Shown here piece by piece: positions 53,947-63,929 of a stretch of 64,000 bases of DNA. The position numbers and the translations under genes were made by a program. Each line of letters begins with the position of its first letter. Within the stretch, counting starts at the first letter, position 1. The DNA lies in contig CAYOSH010000013.1 in the NCBI GenBank assembly GCA_964406575.1, forward strand, positions 1 to 64,000. Reading direction: 5' to 3'. The notes beneath the pieces were generated by a model. That model searched no databases and was not told the DNA's origin. It saw only the letters and a program-made list of their open reading frames with translations. Source of the stretch: WTAW01 sp964406575. GTDB lineage: Bacteria > Acidobacteriota > Aminicenantia > Aminicenantales > Aminicenantaceae.

Positions 53947-56103
53947 TCACCATCGATATTCCACGCGCATTCCGGGGCAGAGAAAAAGCTGTCGTGATCG
54001 CTCCAGTATCTCTGTTACCCATTCTCGGATTTTATCACTATCTGTGCTTGAAAGAATTTTGCTCAGCGTCTTTTTCAGTTCTTTGTTCAACATAACTTTT
54101 AAGCTGTCATCGTCGCTTTGGAGCAAAAGCTCTAAAGGCCTTATCAAAGCGGCTTCTGCCTCGGGCTTAATGGCTGGATCATCAAGATATCGCGCAGATA
54201 CTTCTAATGTCTCCACGGACCAAAGTCTTCCCAGGCCAGACAAAGCCATCTTTTTTTCATTGGCTTCTGTGGCCAGGTTCATTGCTTTCATAAAGAGCGC
54301 AATCGAGTCTTCAGCCGGTCGGTCGCTTCTGACTTTGACAAGATCGATATACCCTCGAAGGGCCAATATTTTATGAGTTTTATTGGTGGACGTTTTTACG
54401 ACACTCAGCAGGTCATCGATGGGTTCTGCGTCTGGCCATGCAGACAGTGCATAAATTGCTGCTTTCTGATTTTCAGGGTTATCATTCTTCAACTCATTCC
54501 TTAACACCGGCAAAGCGTTCTTATCCCCGATCCTCCCGGCCACTTCTAATAATGAGCTGCGTGCTTCGATGTCTTCAACAGACGGCAATACTCTCAGGAC
54601 TTGCTTGGCCTGACTGGATGGATCCTGGATCTTCTGTGACACAAGAACGAGGGTTCTTTCTGCTTCATCGCGGATTGCACTGTTCTCTTCATGGATCAAT
54701 AATTGGATCAGTTCATCAATAGACTTGGGTGACGCAACTATGGCTAACGACTTAAAGGATTCAAGGCGAACGGCCTGGTCAGGATCAACTGCGGTTGTTA
54801 ATAACATCTTTGTAGCTTCAACGACATTTCGCTGACCGAGGCTGCGGACGAGCTCAGCCTTAACATGAGGATCCGTACTCGGAATGAGCGCCATGATCTT
54901 TTGATTGACTGATTTACCACGCAGCAAGTCAAGGCTTCCTCTGGCGGCTTCACGGTCGATTCCCGATGCTTCGGTCGCAACCTTCAACAATAAGGGAATG
55001 TCAGATTCGTCCCCAATCCTTGCCAGAGCTTGCAGGGCTGCGACTCGCACGGCTTCATCATAGTGTTTGACTGCATCCAATACAGCTTGATGAGCAGCTG
55101 TTTCTTGCCTGTCGGCAAAAGCTGCAAACAACTGGATCTGCCCCTGACCGGAAAGATTCGGACATTCGAGGATGATTTTTGTTATGTCCGCAGATGGGGG
55201 TAGCTCACGTATCAAGCCGATGGCGACGGACTGCAGATCCCTGTTATCTCTTTTAAGCGCTGCAAGAATAATATCTGGAGCCCCCTCTTCGTCGGTCCCA
55301 GCAAGACCACGAAGAGCGGCTGCGCGGATGTGGGTCAAGTCCTCATGCTCGTATATGTCCCGGTAAACGGAAGCGGCGAGACTTGTATTTCCCGTGTCAA
55401 GGATGTTGCCTGCACACCTCAAGTAAGCATCCAATACTCGGGTGTGCAATTCTCCCTCGGTTTTGAGTCTCGCTTTTTTGAGCGCTTCCTGCGCACTGTT
55501 GTCTGCGATCTTTCCCAGGGCAGTCGCAGCTGACAGAGCGATTTGAGGATCTTCATCGTAGACCAGTTGGTCCAGCTGACCGACCGCATGACCATCTCGT
55601 CTTTCACCCAATGAATTGATAATGCCTATCTTTACTTTGTGTTCAGATTTGGGCAAGGCATTTCGCAAAGCTATATCCACCGAAGGATCTGGAATGCGCT
55701 GCAAGGCATAGAGCGCAATATCATAGGACTTTTCATCAGACATCATCTCGGTAAGCTTAGGGACTGATTCTTCTGTACCGATAATGCTCAACTGTTCGCA
55801 GATAAATTGTTTTCCGGCAAACGTCACATCAGATTTCAGGAACGCGATCATCTCTTTTTCGATTTGATTTATCAGATCCGGCGAATCGAGCGAATCCTTA
55901 ATCAGCTCTCTGAGTGCTGAAAGTGATTCACGGCTCTGGCCGTAATCATACACAGCGATCTCAGTTAGTATTCTCTTAACGTCAGAGACAATATCGCTGC
56001 CCGCACCCATCGAAATATGCACATGAGAAAAAGATAAATTTACAAAGAGTGCGAGAAAGATCACTAGGCTGCCAATATATGGGGACTTTTTTATTCGCTT
56101 CAT
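53947..56103 (-). CDS. Exported HEAT-repeat protein
   Basis: The 718-residue product has a signal peptide (SLVIFLALFVNLSFS) and about 20 HEAT units (for example SVPKLTEMMSDEKSYDIALYALQRIPDPSVDIALRNAL; EAVRVAALQALARIG). The fold is a long alpha-solenoid for protein binding. GGAGG lies five bases before the ATG at 56103; the longer frame at 56115 is not needed. It is followed on the same strand by the Gfo/Idh/MocA gene across about 75 bases. Confidence 0.78.
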   Translation of the reverse strand: MKRIKKSPYIGSLVIFLALFVNLSFSHVHISMGAGSDIVSDVKRILTEIAVYDYGQSRESLSALRELIKDSLDSPDLINQIEKEMIAFLKSDVTFAGKQFICEQLSIIGTEESVPKLTEMMSDEKSYDIALYALQRIPDPSVDIALRNALPKSEHKVKIGIINSLGERRDGHAVGQLDQLVYDEDPQIALSAATALGKIADNSAQEALKKARLKTEGELHTRVLDAYLRCAGNILDTGNTSLAASVYRDIYEHEDLTHIRAAALRGLAGTDEEGAPDIILAALKRDNRDLQSVAIGLIRELPPSADITKIILECPNLSGQGQIQLFAAFADRQETAAHQAVLDAVKHYDEAVRVAALQALARIGDESDIPLLLKVATEASGIDREAARGSLDLLRGKSVNQKIMALIPSTDPHVKAELVRSLGQRNVVEATKMLLTTAVDPDQAVRLESFKSLAIVASPKSIDELIQLLIHEENSAIRDEAERTLVLVSQKIQDPSSQAKQVLRVLPSVEDIEARSSLLEVAGRIGDKNALPVLRNELKNDNPENQKAAIYALSAWPDAEPIDDLLSVVKTSTNKTHKILALRGYIDLVKVRSDRPAEDSIALFMKAMNLATEANEKKMALSGLGRLWSVETLEVSARYLDDPAIKPEAEAALIRPLELLLQSDDDSLKVMLNKELKKTLSKILSSTDSDKIREWVTEILERSRQLFLCPGMRVEYRW

Positions 56104-56178
56104 CTTTTCCTCCAATTGTTTATGCTTTCATTACAGTCATTAATTCTTCCATCCTATATCCAGTCAATAAGTAGATAT

Positions 56179-57510
56179 CTACAGATGCCAGGGACTGCGC
56201 ATGGCATTCCCGAGCATTCTGGACGCAGTGGCATCACCTATAATTTCTTCTGTTTCCGGATTAAAACGGATCTTTCTGCCCAGAAGCATTGCGATCTGGC
56301 CCAAGTGACCAGGTGTCGCCGAGCGGTGCGCGACTTCACTGGGTGCTAAGGTCGTAGCCCGCGACCTGACACAATCCAAAAAGTTTCGTGTATGTCCTTC
56401 ATGATCCAGGGGATTTTCGGCGCGAAGGAGATGAATCTCATCAGGGCTGATTTTTTCGCGAAGTAAAGACTTTGGATGGGTGTCAATACTGCCTCGATTC
56501 ACCCAAACCCAACCATCCTTACCGATCCACTTTGTACCGCCCCGGATATCATCGTGTCCACCGGCGATCGTCATTTGAATGCCATTAGCATACTTGGTGT
56601 TTATGCGATATTTCGAAGCGCTGTTCCACAAGCCGGTTTGGGGATACTCCCCCACTCCCTCGACCTCGACCGGCCCTGTATACTCCAATCCTGCTCCCCA
56701 ATGAGCGATATCCACATGATGACCGACCCAGTCCATCAACTGACCGCCCCCATACTCGAGGTTCCATCGCCAGTTATAATGGACCCGGGCCGAAACGTAG
56801 GGTGAATAAGGAGCCGGACCCAACCAGAAATCATAATCCAGTTCCTTAGGAGGTGTTGTCGCAGTTTCTCCATTACTCCGCCTGTTGTAATCGTGTCCTT
56901 CGGGAAGTCCCACCTCTATGCTATGGACTTTATCGATTCGGCCATTGATAACCAATTCACAGGCAAAGCGGAAATTCGCCTGGGACCGCTGCCAACTCCC
57001 TGTCTGCCAGATGCGTGCATAACGCTTTACAGCATCACACATCGCACGCCCTTCAAGAAGGCTATGGGAAATGGGTTTTTCTCCGTAGATATCTTTGCCT
57101 GCCTTAGCCGCAGTGATGGCAACGATCGCATGCCAGTGATCCGGCGTGGCTAACGAGATAACATCAATATCGCGCCTTGAAATGAGTTCACGAAAATCGC
57201 GATAAGCGGCACAATCGCTGTTGCCATAAAATTCATCCACTTGTGTCTTAGCTCTTTGGAGATGATTGGCATCGACATCACAGACAGCCAGGACATGAGA
57301 GTCAGGTTCGTTCAGAAAAGTCATCATGTCCTCTCTGCCCATCCCTCCCATTCCCACACAGCCGACCGTGATCTTCTCACTGGGAGCGATCCCATTTTCT
57401 ATTCCCAGGACTGAAGAGGGGATGATAGTCGGGAAAAAAATCCCACCGATCATGACACCAGTTGTCTGCTTTATAAATTGTCTTCGATTCATACTTTTTC
57501 TCTCAGCCAT
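56179..57510 (-). CDS. Tat-exported Gfo/Idh/MocA-family oxidoreductase
   Basis: The 443-residue product has a twin-arginine signal (MNRRQFIKQTTGVMIGG) and a Rossmann domain (KITVGCVGMGGMGREDM). The EKP motif is present in GEKPISHS, the catalytic-region text in GGGQLMDWVGHHVDIAHW. Such enzymes interconvert hydroxyls and ketones on sugars with NAD(P) held tightly after export. AAAGGAG is seven bases before the ATG. The ThuA gene lies upstream on the same strand. Confidence 0.9.
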   Translation of the reverse strand: MAERKSMNRRQFIKQTTGVMIGGIFFPTIIPSSVLGIENGIAPSEKITVGCVGMGGMGREDMMTFLNEPDSHVLAVCDVDANHLQRAKTQVDEFYGNSDCAAYRDFRELISRRDIDVISLATPDHWHAIVAITAAKAGKDIYGEKPISHSLLEGRAMCDAVKRYARIWQTGSWQRSQANFRFACELVINGRIDKVHSIEVGLPEGHDYNRRSNGETATTPPKELDYDFWLGPAPYSPYVSARVHYNWRWNLEYGGGQLMDWVGHHVDIAHWGAGLEYTGPVEVEGVGEYPQTGLWNSASKYRINTKYANGIQMTIAGGHDDIRGGTKWIGKDGWVWVNRGSIDTHPKSLLREKISPDEIHLLRAENPLDHEGHTRNFLDCVRSRATTLAPSEVAHRSATPGHLGQIAMLLGRKIRFNPETEEIIGDATASRMLGNAMRSPWHL

Positions 57511-57557
57511 CGAACATCTCCTTTATCTAAAAATGAATCATACAAGCTATACATAAT

Positions 57558-57692
57558 TTATTTGCCCAGAAAAGTAAGCATCTCCAAAACAGTGATCGTA
57601 TGAAATCGCATTGCATGGTGAGTGTTCCCATTGTGTGATGGAGAAAACCGTTTTTCGAAATCACCAATTGGATCACTCGGAATGTCATTCAT
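57558..57692 (-). CDS. Possible small protein coupled to the ThuA gene
   Basis: The ATG overlaps the ThuA stop by one base and the frame runs 44 codons (MNDIPSDPIGDFEKRF ... MLTFLGK). I do not recognise it. Its text is not low-complexity, and it could be a small subunit or a gene end left after a deletion. Confidence 0.3.
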   Translation of the reverse strand: MNDIPSDPIGDFEKRFSPSHNGNTHHAMRFHTITVLEMLTFLGK

Positions 57693-58480
57693 CACGGTTT
57701 GGGAGATGATTCTTCCAGAGAATGACAGGCCCACAACATCCCTCTTTTCATAATTTCCAGGGCTTCTGGCACGTCAAAATCTTTGGCTTTATGTCCCAAA
57801 GATGAATAAAAGACCCTTCCCTTGTCATACATTTTTTTCCATACCACTGGCATGACGACTCCCTCGATCCAGGGGGCATGTTCTCCGCTAAAGGTCGTAG
57901 CTGCCAAGACTTCATTTTTGGGATCGACATGCATGTAATACTGCTCCGAAAACATTTTGAAATCGGAAAGTCCCCTAGTGATCGGATCATCGTGGTCGAT
58001 AATATTCACTTCATAGTGCACTTCACCGCCGGGATGTGCGACCCATTGTCCCCCGACCATAAATTGATATTCCGGAATTTCTCTGAAGGAATCCCCCAGG
58101 CCTCCATGCCAGCCGGCAATCCCGACGCCACTTCTTACGGCCTTGAGGAGTCCTCCAATGCGCTTGCTTTCTTCCTGTTCGGGACTCATGGTGACGGTTT
58201 GAACGATGAGGTCCTTCGAGTTCAAGTTCTCTTCATCGAGATATGAGTCTAGTGTGTTGGATATTTCCACATCGAAACCCAGTTCCTCCAACCAGGGCGC
58301 AAAAATATCCACACATTGCTTTGGCTCGTGGCCTTCCCATCCTCCCCACACAATTAGAACCGATTTTTTTGTCTTCTCCTTCCTTTCAGCAAAGAGATTC
58401 TTCCCGATAATCGGTGCTGTCGCTCCTACTAAAACCGATCGTTTAATAAAATCACGTCTGCTCCAATGATTTTTTCCCAT
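57692..58480 (-). CDS. Tat-exported ThuA-domain protein
   Basis: The 262-residue product has a twin-arginine signal (WSRRDFIKRSVLVGATAP) and a class-I glutamine-amidotransferase-like ThuA domain (SVLIVWGGWEGHEPKQCVDIFAPWLEELGFDVEIS; GIAGWHGGLGDSFREIPEYQFMVGGQWVAHPGG; YDKGRVFYSSLGHKAKDFD). ThuA proteins have been linked to use of trehalose and keto-sugars. It seems to be co-transcribed with the Gfo/Idh/MocA gene and is divergent from the second one. Confidence 0.9.
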   Translation of the reverse strand: MGKNHWSRRDFIKRSVLVGATAPIIGKNLFAERKEKTKKSVLIVWGGWEGHEPKQCVDIFAPWLEELGFDVEISNTLDSYLDEENLNSKDLIVQTVTMSPEQEESKRIGGLLKAVRSGVGIAGWHGGLGDSFREIPEYQFMVGGQWVAHPGGEVHYEVNIIDHDDPITRGLSDFKMFSEQYYMHVDPKNEVLAATTFSGEHAPWIEGVVMPVVWKKMYDKGRVFYSSLGHKAKDFDVPEALEIMKRGMLWACHSLEESSPKP

Positions 58481-58770
58481 AATTGTCTCCTTTGTCAGGG
58501 CAAGTCAATGACTTGAAATCCCTCACACGCAAGAATCGAACACGGTTATATATCATCGAGTCGTTTTGAGGTCAGTTATACAGCCCCGATGAAGTTTGAT
58601 TCGATTTCGTCCCGTTGAATTGTCAAAATGAGATTATCACACCAAAATTCGGCAAGTCAACACCTGACAATATCCATCAATTTTCCTGCGCTTATCGCAT
58701 TGACTGGATTAGATTCTTCATTATACTATGATTTGCAGAACCTGAATGATTCATACAAAGAAGGTAAAAA

Positions 58771-60177
58771 ATGGACGAGAAAAGGGACGATTCTCAATCT
58801 TTACCTAAAAAAGGGATAGAACGGAGAGATTTCATTCAAGGTTTGGCGACTCTCCCGATTTTAGGTCTCTTTACTCTATCGTGGTTAGACAAAACGATCC
58901 ATGATAAGCCTAAGGATCTCGCCAGATCACAAAGGACAATCCCAGAAGGTCTGTCGGACATCAATGTGGCCTTTTTGGGAACAGGTGAACAGGGTTATAT
59001 TTTGCTAAACGATTGTCTGAAGCTTCCCGGCTTACGGTTTAGGGCCGTCTGTGATATTTGGGAGTCATACAACCAAAAACGGGCCGCCCAAGTATTGAAA
59101 AAATATAAACATGAAGTGAACACCTATATGGATTACCGGGAAATGCTCACAGAGGAGAAGAACCTGGATGCCGTCATCATTGCCACCCCCGATTTTTGGC
59201 ATGCAGATCACACTGTGGCCTGCCTTGAGGCGAATCTCCATGTGTACTGCGAAAAGGAGATGTCCAATACACTCGAAGGTGCTCGAATAATGGTTGAAGC
59301 TGCCAGAAGAACAGGAAAACTCCTTCAGATCGGACATCAGCGCCGCAGCAATCCCCGGTACTTACACTGCTACAACAATCTCATCAAAGATGCAGGTATC
59401 CTGGGCCGTATCACTGCAGTCAAAGGACAGTGGAACAAGGCAGTACAGCCCGACATTGGCTGGCCTAAAAAAAATATAATTGATTCCGCCACTCTGAAGA
59501 AATACGGTTATGAGTCCATGCATCAGTTCCGGAACTGGCGATGGTATAAAGGACTGGGGGGGGGGCCTATTGTGGACCTGGGGTCCCATCAAATTGATAT
59601 TTTCAACTGGTTTCTAGACGCACAGCCGAAGTCCGTGATGGCGAGTGGGGGTACGGATTACTACAGCAAAGATACACACGAGTGGTATGACACAGTCCTC
59701 GCCATATACGAGTACGAGACCGAGCAGGGTGTTGTGAGGGCTAATTATCAAACCTTAACGACCAACAGCAGCGAAGGCTATTTTGAAAATTTCTTAGGGG
59801 ATCAAGGGACGCTCCAGATTTCCGAATCGGCCAATAGAGGGGGTGTCTATCGGGAGCCCACAGCACCCCAGTGGGATAAATGGGTTTCCTTAGGGTATCT
59901 GAGTGCACCGGAGAAAGTCACCCCTCAAATCACTTCAGGCGCTGTTCTGGATGTTCGAGAGACGATCGGGCCAGACCGCCATGATATCCCTGTCACCTTT
60001 AACGATCCTTACCATCTGCCTCATTTGGCAAATTTCTTCAATGCGATACGGGGGCTCGAGAAATTAAACTGCCCTTACGATATCGGTTATAAGACAGCAG
60101 TCACGGTGCTTAAGGTCAACCAGGCTGTAGAAAAGGCTCGAAGGCTCGAATTCGATCCTCTGGAGTTTCAAATATGA
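58771..60177 (+). CDS. Gfo/Idh/MocA-family oxidoreductase, probably Tat-exported
   Basis: The 468-residue product has an ERRDFIQGLATLPILGLFTLSWL start, consistent with a Tat signal. The Rossmann domain reads INVAFLGTGEQGYIL, the EK motif VYCEKEMSNTLEGAR, and the substrate region GGGPIVDLGSHQIDIFNWFL. GAAGG precedes the ATG. Its stop overlaps the DoxX gene (ATGA), so the two are made together. It probably oxidises or reduces a sugar outside the cytoplasm. Confidence 0.88.
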   Translation: MDEKRDDSQSLPKKGIERRDFIQGLATLPILGLFTLSWLDKTIHDKPKDLARSQRTIPEGLSDINVAFLGTGEQGYILLNDCLKLPGLRFRAVCDIWESYNQKRAAQVLKKYKHEVNTYMDYREMLTEEKNLDAVIIATPDFWHADHTVACLEANLHVYCEKEMSNTLEGARIMVEAARRTGKLLQIGHQRRSNPRYLHCYNNLIKDAGILGRITAVKGQWNKAVQPDIGWPKKNIIDSATLKKYGYESMHQFRNWRWYKGLGGGPIVDLGSHQIDIFNWFLDAQPKSVMASGGTDYYSKDTHEWYDTVLAIYEYETEQGVVRANYQTLTTNSSEGYFENFLGDQGTLQISESANRGGVYREPTAPQWDKWVSLGYLSAPEKVTPQITSGAVLDVRETIGPDRHDIPVTFNDPYHLPHLANFFNAIRGLEKLNCPYDIGYKTAVTVLKVNQAVEKARRLEFDPLEFQI

Positions 60178-60659
60178 GAATTGACAAAAAGTACTCCAAC
60201 TGGCAGCTGGCGGCCTTAGTCACACTCCGTATCCTGATCGGCTGGCATTTCCTTTATGAAGGGATTTCAAAGCTGATGAATCCTCAGTGGTCTGCCGCCA
60301 GTTTTTTGCTCGAGTCTAAATGGATCTTTGCCGGGATATTCAAAGGGATAGCAGAAAATCCATCCGTTCTTCCCATCGTGAATGTCTTGAACACCTGGGG
60401 GTTGATCCTTATCGGATTGGGATTAATCTTGGGATGTTTATCACGGATCGCCACCGTTGCCGGGATAAGCCTCATTCTGCTGTATTATGTCTGCAATCCC
60501 CCCTTCATCGGCCTCTACTATGCCATTCCTTCCGAAGGGAACTACCTTATCGTGAATAAGAATCTAGTCGAGATGGCAGCGTTGTTTGTGTTGCTTTTAT
60601 TTCCAACGGGCAATATCATCGGAGTGAATCATTTTTTCCATAAATTGCGCTCGAAGTAA
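60174..60659 (+). CDS. DoxX-family membrane protein
   Basis: The 161-residue product has four membrane segments, with VTLRILIGWHFLYEGISKLMNPQW at the start and a conserved Gly-Lys loop. DoxX proteins are quinone-linked membrane subunits, as in thiosulfate:quinone oxidoreductase. Overlap with the Gfo/Idh/MocA gene by four bases suggests it passes electrons from the exported oxidoreductase to quinone. That is inference. Confidence 0.85.
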   Translation: MRIDKKYSNWQLAALVTLRILIGWHFLYEGISKLMNPQWSAASFLLESKWIFAGIFKGIAENPSVLPIVNVLNTWGLILIGLGLILGCLSRIATVAGISLILLYYVCNPPFIGLYYAIPSEGNYLIVNKNLVEMAALFVLLLFPTGNIIGVNHFFHKLRSK

Positions 60660-60715
60660 GCATCGATCGCATCGGATACGATAAATTCGGGACAGGAAAA
60701 TTGAGAGAGGAAAAA

Positions 60716-61429
60716 ATGTTGAAGTTAAAACCTTTCACGTGGATGATTTTTATCGCCTCAACCATTTTTGCAACGGCCTTAGCTTTCACAGGCCCGGAGA
60801 CTAGTCAACCCAAATCAGAAAAACTCGTGCCGATAGAAATAGAATTGCCCAAGCCCATGTTCATCGGTACACCTCAAAATATTGGAGTGGAGAGGCTCGA
60901 AAAACCTCTTGGGAAACCACGCCCTCCGTTTATGGCTCCGGTGGGCACGAAAAATGTCGCCCTTGGGAAACCTGTAGCGAGCACGGACGAGGAACCCATT
61001 ATCGGAGAGATCGCAATGATCACCGATGGTGATAAAGAGGGAATAGATGGCAGCTTCGTCGAACTGGGTCCCTTCGAGCAACATATCACCATTGATCTGG
61101 GTGCAAAATACGAGATCTATGCGATCGTCATGTGGCACTATCATAAACAAGCTCGTGTCTATTTCGACGTTGTCGTCCAGGTTGCGGACGATCCCGATTT
61201 TATAACGAATGTGAAGGTGTTGTTCAACAACGACCATGATAACTCTCTCGGTTTAGGGGTCGGCAACGATCTCCATTATGTCGAAACAGCAGAAGGGAAG
61301 CTTATCGATGCCAAAGGCATTCAGGCACGTTATGTCCGCCTGTACAGCAATGGTAACAACAGTAATGATTTGAACCACTGGATCGAAACGGAGGTTTACG
61401 GTCGACCTGTTAAAAAAGATACACAGTAA
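60716..61429 (+). CDS. Secreted protein with discoidin (F5/8C-like) domain
   Basis: The 237-residue product has a signal peptide (WMIFIASTIFATALAF) and a discoidin-type domain from about 85 to the end (NVALGKPVASTDEEPIIGEIAMITDGD; ITIDLGAKYEIYAIVMWHYH; ARYVRLYSNGNN). Such domains bind carbohydrates. GAGAGG lies just upstream of the ATG at 60716. It probably handles the sugar substrate of the neighbouring exported enzymes. Confidence 0.78.
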   Translation: MLKLKPFTWMIFIASTIFATALAFTGPETSQPKSEKLVPIEIELPKPMFIGTPQNIGVERLEKPLGKPRPPFMAPVGTKNVALGKPVASTDEEPIIGEIAMITDGDKEGIDGSFVELGPFEQHITIDLGAKYEIYAIVMWHYHKQARVYFDVVVQVADDPDFITNVKVLFNNDHDNSLGLGVGNDLHYVETAEGKLIDAKGIQARYVRLYSNGNNSNDLNHWIETEVYGRPVKKDTQ

Positions 61430-61445
61430 TTTTTTATTCCTGTGT

Positions 61446-63002
61446 TTGGTTGTCATTTTTATCGGTTTTTCGCTGCGCCTGCCCAGATTGGCCCAGCGCC
61501 CCATGCACACCGATGAGGCCGTTCATGCCATCAAGTTTGGAGCTCTGCTCGAGGAAAATAAATATCGGTATGATCCGCACGAATACCACGGTCCGACACT
61601 CAATTATTTTACATTGATTCCTGCGCTATCTGTCTCCCCTAGAAAATTAGCAGAGATCGATGAGAGGACATTGCGGATCGTACCTGTATTCTTCGGGATG
61701 TTCCTCATTGTGGGATTGTTCCTGTTGAAGAATGGCCTGAGTCGCTCTGTCATGTTCTTTGCAGGCTTGTTTTTAGCCGTCTCACCGGCCATGGTTTTTT
61801 ACAGTCGATATTATATCCAGGAAATGCTTCTTGTTAGTTTCAGTTTTGGCACGATCGTCTCGGGATATCGATATGTGAAGAGCAGGAATCCTTTATGGGC
61901 AGTCTTTGCCGGAATATTCCTCGGATTGATGCACGCCACCAAAGAAAGCTGCATCATCGCCTTTGGAGCAATACTCCTTGCCCTATTTCTTACTGGCACT
62001 CTCCAAAACAGACAAAAGGGCAAACCTTTCCATTTTGGTTTCAAAATAAACGCCTGGCATATTCTGATTTTCACAACTACGGCCTGTGTTATCTCAGTCT
62101 TGTTTTACTCTTCATTTTTCACACACCCCAGAGGAATTCTCGACTCCTTTATTGCCTACAAGTATTATCTCCAGAGAGCCGGTCAAAACAGCTGGCACAT
62201 GCACCCCTGGTTCTATTATTTCAAACTTCTAATCGGTTCGAAACACTCCGCACACCCCTTCTGGAACGAATTACTCATCGTTATTTTATCCGGAATCGGC
62301 CTAACCGTAGCCTTAAGACGAAAGCAACATCCCCAAATGGATCACAGTTTGCTCAGATTTATCGCATTTTATACGGTCATTTTGGCATTGATCTATTCGA
62401 TAATCCCGTACAAGACTCCCTGGAGTATGCTCGGATTCTATCATGGCATGATATTACTTGCAGCACTCGGAGCGACGTCACTCTTAGCGATAAAAATGAA
62501 GAATATTCTACGTAGCTTTGTTTTTCTATTCCTTGTCCTTGGTGTGAGTAACCTTCTCGTGCAATCTTATCTCTCGAATTTCAAGTACGAAGCCGACCCC
62601 TCAAATCCGTATGTTTACGCTCACACGAGCAGAGATATTTTTCGAGTAGTTGAAAGCATTGAAGAAATCGCCACCATTCACCCTGACGGAAAAAACATGC
62701 TCATCGAAGTCATTTGTCCGGCAGATGATTATTGGCCCCTTCCCTGGTATTTGCGCTCCTTTCCCAACACCGGTTGGTGGAACAAAGTCAATTTCAGTCA
62801 GCCAGCTGCACAGGTCATAATCGCTTCCCCGAGTGTAGAATCCGAACTGCTCAAAAAACTGTATGAATGGCCCCCTCCAGGCGAAAGGAGCTTATATGTG
62901 CCTCTTTTCAGATTCCCCACTGAACTACGTCCACAGGTTGAAATTCGCGGTTATATTGCAAAAGATCTCATGGATTTATATGTCCAAAGCCACTCAAATT
63001 AG
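61446..63002 (+). CDS. Agl23-like membrane glycosyltransferase (GT39-like)
   Basis: The 518-residue product has about 10 membrane segments. The first loop, LRLPRLAQRPMHTDEAVHAIKFG, then YRYDPHEYHGPTLNYFTLIPA, matches the family known as flippase activity-associated protein Agl23. The acidic TDE residues act in lipid-sugar transfer in this GT-C fold. The open frame starts at TTG 61446 and has no ATG nearby; in-frame codons upstream (61404-61445) would complete the first membrane segment, so the true start may be further upstream and may overlap the discoidin gene. Confidence 0.8.
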   Translation: MVVIFIGFSLRLPRLAQRPMHTDEAVHAIKFGALLEENKYRYDPHEYHGPTLNYFTLIPALSVSPRKLAEIDERTLRIVPVFFGMFLIVGLFLLKNGLSRSVMFFAGLFLAVSPAMVFYSRYYIQEMLLVSFSFGTIVSGYRYVKSRNPLWAVFAGIFLGLMHATKESCIIAFGAILLALFLTGTLQNRQKGKPFHFGFKINAWHILIFTTTACVISVLFYSSFFTHPRGILDSFIAYKYYLQRAGQNSWHMHPWFYYFKLLIGSKHSAHPFWNELLIVILSGIGLTVALRRKQHPQMDHSLLRFIAFYTVILALIYSIIPYKTPWSMLGFYHGMILLAALGATSLLAIKMKNILRSFVFLFLVLGVSNLLVQSYLSNFKYEADPSNPYVYAHTSRDIFRVVESIEEIATIHPDGKNMLIEVICPADDYWPLPWYLRSFPNTGWWNKVNFSQPAAQVIIASPSVESELLKKLYEWPPPGERSLYVPLFRFPTELRPQVEIRGYIAKDLMDLYVQSHSN

Positions 63003-63029
63003 AATGAAAAGTAGTCCGAATTATCTAAA

Positions 63030-63929
63030 ATGAGCAAACCTCCTCGAGAACCCCGTATGATCCGTTTTCAGGGAAAAATCCCGCACAATGCCTTTCGTTT
63101 TTCTCACAACAGCATGGCGACTGTTTTCGAGATTTTTGCCATTCATGATGATGTCGGCTATGCGGAACAGGCGGCCTGGGAGGCCTTTCGTAAGCTTGAC
63201 CGGCTTGAACAGGAGTTGAGTCGTTTTATCGAAAACAGCGACATCTCTCGCATCAATAATCTTGCCAAAAACCAGTCCACACAAATCGGATTGGAAACGT
63301 TTGAGTGCTTGAAGCGATGTGCTCAATTAACGATTGAGACAAATGGTGCATTTGATATCACGGCTGGAGAAAATACTGGCATGCACCTGCTGCAGCTGGA
63401 TGAAACCAATTTTAGTATAATGCTGCTGGCCGATTCCATTCACGTGGATCTTGGAGGATTCGCCAAAGGGTATGCCGTCGATCAGATAGCCGGGCTTTTC
63501 AGAGAGTGGGACATTGAATCTGCGCTCATTCACGGAGGAAAAAGCTCGGTTCTGGCGCTCGCTGAGCCACCGGGGGAAAATGGATGGCCGGTTACAGTGA
63601 GCAATCCAGCTCAAACAGGTCAGATATTGTCTCACGTATCTATGAAATACAGAGCCTTGAGCAGTTCGGGATTACAGAAAGGCCATCATATCATCAACCC
63701 TCGCACGGGAAAGCCGGTTGAGGGCACGCTCGCTGCTTGGGCTTCAACTTCTGATGGTGCAACAAGCGATGCTCTGTCAACGGCCTTCATGGTGATGGCT
63801 CCTGAAGAGATCGAAGAATATTGTATGAGGAACCCTGACACTCAGGGACTGGTCATCTTAAAGGAGAGAGAAGACTACAAATGCAGGAATTCTCTTTTAA
63901 AATTCGGAGGCTGGGACTCCTTAGCTTGA
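63030..63929 (+). CDS. apbE: FAD:protein FMN transferase (ApbE)
   Basis: The 299-residue product has ApbE landmarks: NSMATVFEIFA, the LDRLEQELSRFIENSDISRIN segment, NGAFDITAG, VDLGGFAKGYAVDQIA, ALIHGGKSSVLAL, HHIINPRTGKPVEGT and the metal-binding SDALSTAFMV. It moves FMN from FAD to Thr/Ser of flavoproteins outside the cytoplasm (Rnf/Nqr type). No signal is obvious, so the start may be further on or the enzyme is anchored otherwise. It is close behind the Agl23 gene. The last 70 bases of the window show an ATG frame (63940) with no clear homology. Confidence 0.88.
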   Translation: MSKPPREPRMIRFQGKIPHNAFRFSHNSMATVFEIFAIHDDVGYAEQAAWEAFRKLDRLEQELSRFIENSDISRINNLAKNQSTQIGLETFECLKRCAQLTIETNGAFDITAGENTGMHLLQLDETNFSIMLLADSIHVDLGGFAKGYAVDQIAGLFREWDIESALIHGGKSSVLALAEPPGENGWPVTVSNPAQTGQILSHVSMKYRALSSSGLQKGHHIINPRTGKPVEGTLAAWASTSDGATSDALSTAFMVMAPEEIEEYCMRNPDTQGLVILKEREDYKCRNSLLKFGGWDSLA

